Positions 1 to 6,723 of a stretch of DNA of 64,000 bases are shown here, one piece after another. Position 1 is the stretch's first letter. Every line of letters begins with the position of its first letter. Made by a program: the position numbers and the translations under genes. The stretch is from RGIG5579 sp045543495. Lineage in GTDB: Bacteria; Bacillota; Clostridia; Oscillospirales; SIG627. The notes beneath the pieces were generated by a model, which was not told the DNA's origin, did not search any database, and saw only the letters and a program-made list of their open reading frames with translations. The stretch is from contig JAZQMO010000015.1 of the NCBI GenBank assembly GCA_045543495.1, positions 87,172-151,171 on the forward strand, read 5' to 3'.

Positions 1-271
1 CGCCGCCGGGAGCAACGCTCTCTTCAAACTTATCCAAGGAGGGCAGGTTCATCGCCACGAGAATATCGGGCTTTGATACAATGGGAGAACCAACGGGTTC
101 ATCACTCACGATAACACTGCAGCTTGCAGTACCGCCACGCATTTCGGGGCCGTAGGAAGGAAGCCAGCTAACCTCTTTATCCTCAATCAATCCTTTGTAG
201 GCAAGCATTTTGCCGGCAAACAGGATACCCTGACCACCGAAACCGGAAAGAAGAATCTGTTTGGTACTCAT
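1..271 (-). CDS. 2-oxoacid:ferredoxin oxidoreductase gamma subunit (partial, C-terminus off window)
   Basis: This is the gamma subunit of a 2-oxoacid:ferredoxin oxidoreductase, which oxidises or reductively forms branched 2-oxoacids with ferredoxin. About 90 codons are visible and the rest lies beyond base 1. The start of the family is recognisable: a GFGGQGI motif at residues 10-16 and a PSYGPEMRGG motif at 38-47. The ATG at 271 follows GGAGGAGACAAA and overlaps the stop of the beta-subunit gene (ATGA), so the two are translationally coupled. It is the last visible gene of the T-box operon that begins near 6,700. Substrate cannot be read from this subunit; the ilvE in the operon favours branched-chain 2-oxoacids over 2-oxoglutarate. 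Confidence 0.9.
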   Translation of the reverse strand, partial: MSTKQILLSGFGGQGILFAGKMLAYKGLIEDKEVSWLPSYGPEMRGGTASCSVIVSDEPVGSPIVSKPDILVAMNLPSLDKFEESVAPGG

Positions 272-1023
272 TTTGTCTCCTCCTTTGCACTGCGATCCTT
301 ATAAACGCCTAAGGGATAATAAGGAATCATTTTTTCGTCGATCCATTCCAAGGCCTTCTGAGGTGTCATACCCCAGTTGGTGGGACAGGAGGACAGAACT
401 TCGATCAAAGAGAAGCCCTTCTTATCAAGCTGATTCTGGAAAGCCTTTTTAATGGCCTTCTTAGCATTCTTAATATTCTTTACATTGTTTACTGTGACAC
501 GCTCCAAATATTCGGGGCCATCCAGCTGAGAAAGCATTTCGCAAACCTTGATGGGGAATCCGCAAGCATTGGTATCTCTGCCGTAGGGAGAGGTTTGGGT
601 CACCTGTCCGGGGAGAGAGGTAGGAGCCATCTGACCGCCGGTCATACCGTAAATTGCATTGTTGATAAAGATAATGGTGATATTTTCATTTCTGGCGGCA
701 GCGTGAACTGTTTCAGCCATACCAATAGAGGCAAGGTCGCCGTCTCCCTGATAAGTAAACACCACGTGGTTTTCGGGATCACTTCTCTTGACACCGGTGG
801 CCACAGCGGGTGCTCTGCCGTGGGCAGCCTCGATCATATCGCAATTAAAGTAATTATATGCCATAACGGAGCATCCGACGGGTGCAACACCGATCGTGCG
901 TCCTTCAATGCCGAGTTCGTCAATAACCTCGGCCACCAAACGGTGAACGATACCGTGGGTACAGCCGGGGCAATAGTGCAAAGCAACATCAGCCATTGCT
1001 TTGGGTTTTTCAAATACTACCAT
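268..1023 (-). CDS. 2-oxoacid:ferredoxin oxidoreductase beta subunit (thiamine pyrophosphate binding)
   Basis: The 251-residue beta subunit binds thiamine pyrophosphate and performs the decarboxylation or reductive carboxylation step. An HYCPGCTHG motif (Cys18, Cys21) is near the N-terminus. The TPP-binding signature is GDGD at 93-96 followed by NN at 121-122 and a YGMTGGQ segment to 131. These are typical of KorB/VorB-type subunits. Length is normal for the four-subunit class. The ATG at 1023 follows GAGGTGTG. The gene lies 11 bases after the alpha gene and overlaps the gamma start by four bases. Family assignment is secure; VOR rather than KOR specificity is inferred from the operon. Confidence 0.93.
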   Translation of the reverse strand: MVVFEKPKAMADVALHYCPGCTHGIVHRLVAEVIDELGIEGRTIGVAPVGCSVMAYNYFNCDMIEAAHGRAPAVATGVKRSDPENHVVFTYQGDGDLASIGMAETVHAAARNENITIIFINNAIYGMTGGQMAPTSLPGQVTQTSPYGRDTNACGFPIKVCEMLSQLDGPEYLERVTVNNVKNIKNAKKAIKKAFQNQLDKKGFSLIEVLSSCPTNWGMTPQKALEWIDEKMIPYYPLGVYKDRSAKEETK

Positions 1024-1033
1024 ATTTCACACC

Positions 1034-2086
1034 TCACTTTTGTGCATCCAAAATTGCCTGCAGAACCTGCTCGGGAGACGGGATCATACCGCCGACACGG
1101 TTGCAGAGAGTAACGGGAACCTTACAATTGGAAGCAAGTCTGACATCTTCAATCATCTGACCCATGCTGAGCTCAACGGAAATGATCTCTTTTACGTGCT
1201 CAGCAGCCTTCTCGAAGGGAGCCTTGGGGAAAGGCCAAAGAGTAATGGGACGGATGAGACCAACCTTGATCCCCTGCTTTCTGGCTTCGTTGATCGCATT
1301 CTTGGAAACACGGGCAGCAATACCGAAAGCGGCAACGCAGATCTCTGCATCATCCATCATATACTCTTCATAAAGAGTTTCCTTCTCTTCAATGGTCTTA
1401 TATCTTTCGTATCTTTTGAAGTTTTCTCTCTCAAGGGCATCGGGCTCCAGGAAAAGAGAGTTCACGATGTTATGCTCGCGCTCCAATTTGGTACCGGTGG
1501 TAGCCCAAGGCTTTTCGGGAGAAGGCTTAACATCAAAATCAAGGCTGACAGGCTCCATCATCTGACCCATGGTACCGTCTGCCAGGATCATGGCAGTCAT
1601 ACGGTAGGTATCAGCAAGCTCAAATCCGCGAACGGTAAGCTCGGCCATTTCCTGCACGGAGCTGGGTGCCAAAACGATCATACGGAAGTCACCGTGACCG
1701 CCGCCCTTGGTGGCCTGAAAATAATCGGACTGGCTGGGCTGAATACCGCCGAGACCGGGGCCGCCACGCTGAACGTTCACAACCAGTGCGGGCAGATCAG
1801 CACCTGCGAGATAGGAAAGACCCTCGCTCTTAAGAGAAATTCCGGGGCTTGAGGAAGAGGTCATAACTCTCTTTCCGGTAGAGGAAACGCCGTAAACCAT
1901 ATTGATGGCGGCAATTTCACTTTCCGCCTGCAGGAAGGTACCGCCGATCTTAGGCATTTTCTTTGCCATATAAGCAGCAACCTCAGTCTGAGGAGTAATG
2001 GGATAACCGAAGTAATGACGGCAGCCTGCCACGATGGCGGCCTCCGCAATGGCTTCGTTTCCTTTCATCATAATCTTTTCTGCCAT
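1034..2086 (-). CDS. vorB: 2-oxoacid:ferredoxin oxidoreductase alpha subunit (VorB-type)
   Basis: The alpha subunit (about 350 residues) of the ferredoxin-linked 2-oxoacid oxidoreductase carries the YPITPQTE motif near the N-terminus, which begins the pyrimidine-binding domain. A transketolase C-terminal-like domain follows (segment ending near EVLQAILDAQK). The size fits the 3-methyl-2-oxobutanoate dehydrogenase VorB group, not the longer fused KorA. I place the start at the ATG at 2086, eight bases after GAGAGG. A GTG at 2095 would overlap the ferredoxin stop codon and is a weaker alternative. Its place between the ferredoxin-like delta gene and the beta gene matches the usual delta-alpha-beta-gamma order. 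Confidence 0.9.
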   Translation of the reverse strand: MAEKIMMKGNEAIAEAAIVAGCRHYFGYPITPQTEVAAYMAKKMPKIGGTFLQAESEIAAINMVYGVSSTGKRVMTSSSSPGISLKSEGLSYLAGADLPALVVNVQRGGPGLGGIQPSQSDYFQATKGGGHGDFRMIVLAPSSVQEMAELTVRGFELADTYRMTAMILADGTMGQMMEPVSLDFDVKPSPEKPWATTGTKLEREHNIVNSLFLEPDALERENFKRYERYKTIEEKETLYEEYMMDDAEICVAAFGIAARVSKNAINEARKQGIKVGLIRPITLWPFPKAPFEKAAEHVKEIISVELSMGQMIEDVRLASNCKVPVTLCNRVGGMIPSPEQVLQAILDAQK

Positions 2087-2091
2087 TTTAT

Positions 2092-2298
2092 TCACCTCTC
2101 TACCTTAATTACACAGTCGGGACACATCATTGCACAGAAGGCACACCCGACACAAAGAGATTGATCTGTAATTTCTGCGGGATGATGGCCCTTCATATTG
2201 ATCTTGTCAGAAGCAAGACGGATCAACTTTTTGGGACAGGCATTGACACAAAGCCCGCAACCTTTACAAAAATCGGTTCGAAACGTAAGTTTTGCCAT
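2092..2298 (-). CDS. 2-oxoacid oxidoreductase delta subunit, 2x[4Fe-4S] ferredoxin-like
   Basis: A 68-residue protein with two CxxCxxCxxxCP iron-sulfur motifs: CKGCGLCVNACPK near residues 11-23 and CVGCAFCAMMCPDC near 49-62. Each would bind one [4Fe-4S] cluster. As the small delta subunit it passes electrons between the TPP subunit and soluble ferredoxin. It is the first of the four consecutive oxidoreductase genes, and its stop codon touches the start region of the alpha gene. Length and motif spacing are those of the PorD/KorD/VorD family. Confidence 0.93.
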   Translation of the reverse strand: MAKLTFRTDFCKGCGLCVNACPKKLIRLASDKINMKGHHPAEITDQSLCVGCAFCAMMCPDCVIKVER

Positions 2299-2340
2299 AG
2301 AAACTTCTCCTTTAACTATGAATTTCTATATTGATTGTTC

Positions 2341-2997
2341 TTAATAGTACTTTTTTTGCAGTGCCAGCGGAAATAGAGGCCGGATGGATGGAAGAAGCTC
2401 ATCAAACAACTCCTCCTTCACGGTGGTAAAGCAAAGGGGCAATCCTGAAAGCTGAGAAAACTCTTTTGCCTTCTCAAGGGTGGCTAAAACATCCTCTGCC
2501 GTGGTTTCTTCCCCAAGGTTAGAATTGTTCACAATTCCCGTAAAGCGAATCCCGGAGGCAATTTCCATTTCCCGCATCACCTCTAAAAGGGATTGGGAAT
2601 CTCGGGTGAGAGGCCTATAAAAATTCACCACCAAAAGCATTTCATAAGAGTTTTCCTTCAATAGCTCAGGGGTCAATCTTCCGAGCGCCAAGGCTCCTCG
2701 GTCATCACCGCCAATATCGAGAATAAAGCTTGTTTCCTTATCGTCAACAACGCAGTACATATCCTGCGGAAGAGACGGAATGTCCACATTGGTATTGGCA
2801 TATTCCGAGGAAATGAGACGGATTCCCGCTTCTTTCAATTCTTGTGCACTGTCCTTGGTACGGAAATAAGGATTGACAATATCAAGATCCGCAATCGCAA
2901 CCTCTTTTTCTTTCTTCAAATGAAAAGCAAGATTGATTGCAACATTGGTCTTGCCGCTGCCGTAATGACCCGCAAGGATCACAACTCTTTTAGCCAT
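2341..2997 (-). CDS. P-loop ATP-binding protein of unknown function, MinD/CobQ-like
   Basis: A 218-residue soluble protein with a P-loop, GHYGSGKTN at residues 9-17, followed by an ADLDIVNPYFRT segment (about 36-47) that resembles the Walker A' and switch region of SIMIBI ATPases such as MinD and CobQ. An ILDIGGDDRGA segment fits a Walker B/switch II. No membrane segment or metal-binding motif is evident. It overlaps ilvE by eight bases (2990-2997) and precedes the ferredoxin-like subunit by 42, so it is part of the T-box operon. Role unknown. By position it could assist assembly or activation of the oxidoreductase, but nothing in the sequence proves this. Confidence 0.8.
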   Translation of the reverse strand: MAKRVVILAGHYGSGKTNVAINLAFHLKKEKEVAIADLDIVNPYFRTKDSAQELKEAGIRLISSEYANTNVDIPSLPQDMYCVVDDKETSFILDIGGDDRGALALGRLTPELLKENSYEMLLVVNFYRPLTRDSQSLLEVMREMEIASGIRFTGIVNNSNLGEETTAEDVLATLEKAKEFSQLSGLPLCFTTVKEELFDELLPSIRPLFPLALQKKYY

Positions 2998-4069
2998 TGC
3001 AAACCTTTACACACCAAGCGTGGGTATCCTCAATCTTACCCCACTGAATACCGGTGAGCTGATCGTAAAGCTTTTGGGTCAATTCGCCGATCTTGTTGTC
3101 ACAAACAACATATTCATTTCCCTTGTAGAAAAGCTGACCGATGGGGGAAACAACGGCGGCGGTGCCGGTACCCCAAGCCTCTTCCAGCTTGCCGTTTGCA
3201 GCAGCCTCAAAAAGCTCATCCACGCTGATCAGTCTCTCTTCTACGGTGTATCCCCATTCCTTGAGAAGCTCAACACAGCTCTTTCTGGTAATACCGGGAA
3301 GAACGGAGCCGGTCAACTCGGGAGTGATGATCTTGCCGTCGATCTTGAACATAACGTTCATCGCACCGACTTCTTCAATATACTTTCTTTCCACACCGTC
3401 AAGCCAAAGCACCTGAGTATAGCCGTTTTTCTCGGCTCCCTCCCCTGCTCTGAGGGTTGCGGCATAGTTACCGCCGCACTTGGCATAACCGGTACCGCCA
3501 CGAACCGCACGAACATCCTGAGACTCAATGGCGATCTTAACGGGGTTAATACCCTCGGCATAGTAAGCACCGACGGGAGAACAGATGATAGCAAAAGTTG
3601 CATTCTTTACGGCGTGAACTCCGAGGTGAGGATCGTTACCGTAAAGGAAAGGACGGATGTAGAGGCTTGTGCCATCGGAATGAGGCACCCAATCCTTTTC
3701 CAGTTCAACCAAAGTCTTGAGAATATCAAGGCAACCCTCCTCATCCAAAAGAGGCAGGCAGAGACGCTCGGCACTGTTGTTCAATCTCTTGATATTTTCC
3801 ATGGGGCGGAACAGCTTAATGGAGCCGTCCTTGGTGCGATATGCCTTCATACCTTCAAAGATCTCTACGCCGTAGTGCAGAACAGTGGCAGCGGGATGAA
3901 GGGGAATCGGACCGAAGGGAACGATTCTGGCATCATGCCAGCCCTCTTCCACACTGTAATCCATCAAGAACATATGATCGGTAAAGATCTTGCCGAATCC
4001 AAGCTTGGACTCATCAGCGGGCTTTGCCTTCAAAGAGGCAGTTTTTTCAATGGAAATGGAATACTTCAT
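2990..4069 (-). CDS. ilvE: branched-chain amino acid aminotransferase
   Basis: This PLP enzyme of fold type IV interconverts branched-chain 2-oxoacids and glutamate with isoleucine, valine or leucine and 2-oxoglutarate. The 359-residue length matches the longer IlvE group. Visible landmarks are LHYGVEIFEGMKAYR near residues 63-77, a YIRPFLYG segment, the presumed PLP lysine in the YAKCGGNYAA motif near residue 200, and a GTGTAAVVSPIG segment near the C-terminus. ATG follows AAGGAGAAGAGTT. It lies 20 bases downstream of the HTH-cupin-ligase gene and is thus under T-box 1. This is the best functional anchor for calling the operon branched-chain amino acid metabolism. Confidence 0.94.
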   Translation of the reverse strand: MKYSISIEKTASLKAKPADESKLGFGKIFTDHMFLMDYSVEEGWHDARIVPFGPIPLHPAATVLHYGVEIFEGMKAYRTKDGSIKLFRPMENIKRLNNSAERLCLPLLDEEGCLDILKTLVELEKDWVPHSDGTSLYIRPFLYGNDPHLGVHAVKNATFAIICSPVGAYYAEGINPVKIAIESQDVRAVRGGTGYAKCGGNYAATLRAGEGAEKNGYTQVLWLDGVERKYIEEVGAMNVMFKIDGKIITPELTGSVLPGITRKSCVELLKEWGYTVEERLISVDELFEAAANGKLEEAWGTGTAAVVSPIGQLFYKGNEYVVCDNKIGELTQKLYDQLTGIQWGKIEDTHAWCVKVCNG

Positions 4070-4089
4070 AACTCTTCTCCTTTTTTATA

Positions 4090-6378
4090 TTAAAGCATGT
4101 TTCTTTGAATTTTACCGCTTACAGTCTTGGGAAGCTCATCACAGAACACCACAAGACGGGGATACTTATAGGGAGCGGTATGCTCTTTGACATAATTCTG
4201 AATTTCTTTTTTCAATTCCTCGCTGGGCTCGGTACCCTTAGTTAGAACGATGCTTGCTTTGACGATCTGACCACGAACCTCATCAGGTGCGGCAGATACG
4301 CCACATTCCAATACATAAGGTAGCTCCATAATGACGCTTTCAATTTCAAACGGGCCGATACGGTAGCCGGAGGATTTAATCACGTCGTCAGCTCTTCCCA
4401 CATACCAGAAGAAGCCGTCCTCATCACGCCAAGCAATATCGCCGGTGTGATAATAACCGTCACGAATGGCCTCTGCGGTCTTTTCGTCGTCATTGTAATA
4501 GCCCACAAATAAGCCACAGGGAGCACCGTTTTTCAGATTGATGACAACCTCACCCGATTCACCGGTTGCAACAGGCTTTCCATCGCTGTCTAAAAGCTCA
4601 ACATCATAGATGGGAGCGGGCTTACCCATAGAACCGATCTTATGAGAAGCACCGATCATATTACCGATGATCATGGTGCTTTCCGTCTGCCCGAAGCCCT
4701 CCAGGATCTGAAGGCCTGTAGCCTTTTCAAACTGACGGTAAACCTCGGGGTTCAAGGCTTCACCTGCTGTCGTCATATGACGAACAGAGGAAAGATCGTA
4801 TTTGGTAATATCCTGCTTCACCAGCATACGAAGCATGGTTGGAGGTGCACAGAAGGTGGTGATTTGATACTTGGCAAACATCGGAAGGATCTTGGAAGCA
4901 TCAAAACGATCAAAGTCATAAACAAAGATCGGTGCTTCGCACAGCCACTGACCGTACATCTTGCCCCACATAGATTTTGCCCAGCCGGTATCGGAAATGG
5001 TAAAGTGCAGTCCATCCGGCTCAACGGAATGCCAATACTTTGCAGTATGGAAATGTCCGAGAGGGTACTTATGATTATGTGCGGCGATCTTGGGATAGCC
5101 CGAGGTGCCCGAAGTAAAGAACATCAAAAGCAGATCGTCTCCGCAGGGAGACTCCTCGGTACGGTTAAAGTGAGAGCTGTAAAGAGGATATTCCTCATTA
5201 AAGCTTCTCCAGCCTTCTTTTTCTCCGTTGACCAAAAGCTTAAATTCCAATTCAGGGTGCTTAGCGGCGGCCTTTTCTGCCTCATTGGCAACTTCCCCGT
5301 CAGCCGTGCAAATAATACCACGAACCCCTGCGGCACCAAAGCGATAATCAAGATCATGCTCAAGGAGCTGATTGGGTGCGGGGATGGCAACGGCACCAAG
5401 CTTATTCAGGCCAAGCATGGCAAACCAGAACTGATAGTGGCGCTTTAAGATCAGCATGACCTTATCACCCTTTTTAATACCAAGGGACTTAAAATAGTTG
5501 GCACACTGATTGGAAGCCTTCTTAATATCCTTAAAGGTAAAGCGACGCTCGGTCATATCCTCGGAAATGTGAAGCATCGCAAGCTTCTCGGGCTCACGGG
5601 AGGCAAGCTCATCGATCAGATCAAAGGCAAAGTTAAAGGATTCGGTATTCTTAAACGCAATGGAGGTAGGAGTACCGTTTTCATCCTCTTTCGTATCAAT
5701 GAACTTATGATAAATGCGTTCCTTGGTGTCCTTTGTCAGCTTCTTCACACCGCTGATCGCCTTTTTGGGACTCAGCTCGGGAATGGGTTCACCGGTGGGA
5801 TTGAGAACAATGGCGTAGAACACACAGTCCTGCTCCTTCACGGCGATCATACCGTGAGGGGTATCACTGTCAAAATAAATACTGTCACCGGGGCCGAGGA
5901 TCTCCTGATGCTCACCCACCTGAACTAAAAGATGCCCTTCCACCACAAGGTCAATCTCCTGACCTGCGTGGGTTGTCAATTCAATATCACGGTTCTGTGC
6001 ATTTTCGTCAAATTTGCTAATTACAAACAGGGGCTCCGCAATACGGTTCTGAAAAGCATAGGCAAGGTTATAATAGGTCATACCGTGTGCATTGGCAATT
6101 TCCTGTCCTTCACCGGAGCGAGTCACGGTATAGGAATTCAAGGTGGGGCTGTGACCCTCGATGATATCCGTTACGTTTACATTCAGGGCCAAGGCACATC
6201 GATAAATAAAGGCAAAGTTTAAGTCACTTCTTCCCTCTTCACAGTCCTTATATTCCTCAATGCTCACGCCTGTTTTGATGGCCATTTCTTCGCAAGTCAA
6301 GCCTTCGATCTCTCTCAGGTCACGAATTCTGGCGGCCATTTCTTGAATTTTGTATTCAAGTCCTGTAATCTGTTTCAT
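4090..6378 (-). CDS. fusion: XRE helix-turn-helix + cupin + acyl-CoA synthetase (AMP-forming), copy 1
   Basis: A 762-residue three-domain protein. Residues 10-75 form an XRE-type helix-turn-helix. Residues 115-190 form a cupin barrel (HAGQE near 137, DTPHGM near 172). From about 245 to the end is an ANL-superfamily ligase with the AMP loop FFTSGTSGYPK, GFGQTEST, a YHTGD motif, the VDD-like ADDVIKSSGYRIGP hinge and the catalytic lysine in SGKIQR (Lys756). The ligase should activate a carboxylic acid to its CoA thioester. The regulator-like N-terminus suggests the protein also senses a ligand or binds DNA, which is inference. ATG at 6378 follows GGAGAG. It is the first gene after T-box 1 and the paralogue of the gene at 6724-8988. 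Acid specificity cannot be read directly; the operon suggests branched short-chain acids. Confidence 0.9.
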   Translation of the reverse strand: MKQITGLEYKIQEMAARIRDLREIEGLTCEEMAIKTGVSIEEYKDCEEGRSDLNFAFIYRCALALNVNVTDIIEGHSPTLNSYTVTRSGEGQEIANAHGMTYYNLAYAFQNRIAEPLFVISKFDENAQNRDIELTTHAGQEIDLVVEGHLLVQVGEHQEILGPGDSIYFDSDTPHGMIAVKEQDCVFYAIVLNPTGEPIPELSPKKAISGVKKLTKDTKERIYHKFIDTKEDENGTPTSIAFKNTESFNFAFDLIDELASREPEKLAMLHISEDMTERRFTFKDIKKASNQCANYFKSLGIKKGDKVMLILKRHYQFWFAMLGLNKLGAVAIPAPNQLLEHDLDYRFGAAGVRGIICTADGEVANEAEKAAAKHPELEFKLLVNGEKEGWRSFNEEYPLYSSHFNRTEESPCGDDLLLMFFTSGTSGYPKIAAHNHKYPLGHFHTAKYWHSVEPDGLHFTISDTGWAKSMWGKMYGQWLCEAPIFVYDFDRFDASKILPMFAKYQITTFCAPPTMLRMLVKQDITKYDLSSVRHMTTAGEALNPEVYRQFEKATGLQILEGFGQTESTMIIGNMIGASHKIGSMGKPAPIYDVELLDSDGKPVATGESGEVVINLKNGAPCGLFVGYYNDDEKTAEAIRDGYYHTGDIAWRDEDGFFWYVGRADDVIKSSGYRIGPFEIESVIMELPYVLECGVSAAPDEVRGQIVKASIVLTKGTEPSEELKKEIQNYVKEHTAPYKYPRLVVFCDELPKTVSGKIQRNML

Positions 6379-6400
6379 TCAACTCTCCATTTTCCGGGAC

Positions 6401-6666
6401 AAAAAAGCACTCGTCCCAAAGGTATTTCCTTGAGACGAGTGCGAAAACACCCGCGGTACCACTCAAATTGCTGCAAAGCAGCCACTCAGGATCCAACAAT
6501 CCGTATGCATTAACGCAGCAATCACGGAGAAGTTCTACTCCCTTTCGGTTTCTTCCTCTCAGCTCAGAAGCTACAATCACGGGATCTGTATCCAATGGCT
6601 TGCACCGACCGCCATCTCTCTGGGGAACAAATTTCCGAAAAACTCTTCCTCAACGCCTTTAATACC
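6401..6666 (-). promoter_or_regulatory. T-box leader 1 (probable tRNA-Ile), with terminator
   Basis: This untranslated leader has the T-box bulge TGGTACCGCGG (6451-6461 region), able to pair with the ACCA end of an uncharged tRNA. Just downstream is a GC-rich terminator hairpin (6407-6442) followed by a T run (6401-6406). The stem I base pairs GAAG/CTTC and CGG/CCG flank an internal loop holding ATT (6575-6577), followed by G, the likely isoleucine specifier. A GGTGCAAGCC distal-loop segment is also present. Uncharged tRNA would stabilise the antiterminator and switch on the ligase-ilvE-oxidoreductase operon. The specifier reading is by eye; TTG (Leu) in a shifted register is the main alternative. 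Confidence 0.9.
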
Positions 6667-6671
6667 TTATT

Positions 6672-6700
6672 ATTGTAACATCAAAAGAAGCAGATGTCAA
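6672..6700 (-). promoter_or_regulatory. sigma-A promoter of T-box operon 1
   Basis: Reading the minus strand, TTGACA (6695-6700), a 17-base spacer and TACAAT (6672-6677) form a near-consensus promoter. Transcription would start near 6665, at the beginning of the T-box leader. It lies immediately after the stop of the upstream paralogue (6724), with no terminator between. Confidence 0.88.
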
Positions 6701-6723
6701 GTTTTTTATTGAATTTTCAATGT

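Noticed and set aside
1001..1852. A 283-codon plus-strand frame over the oxidoreductase alpha gene
   Set aside because: Shadow of the minus-strand gene, with no domain, promoter or ribosome site.
6356..6595. An open frame on the minus strand running through T-box leader 1
   Set aside because: It reads the structured leader including the T-box bulge and terminator; the RNA signals explain the region fully. The same applies to the extension of the gene at 6724-8988 up to 9117.
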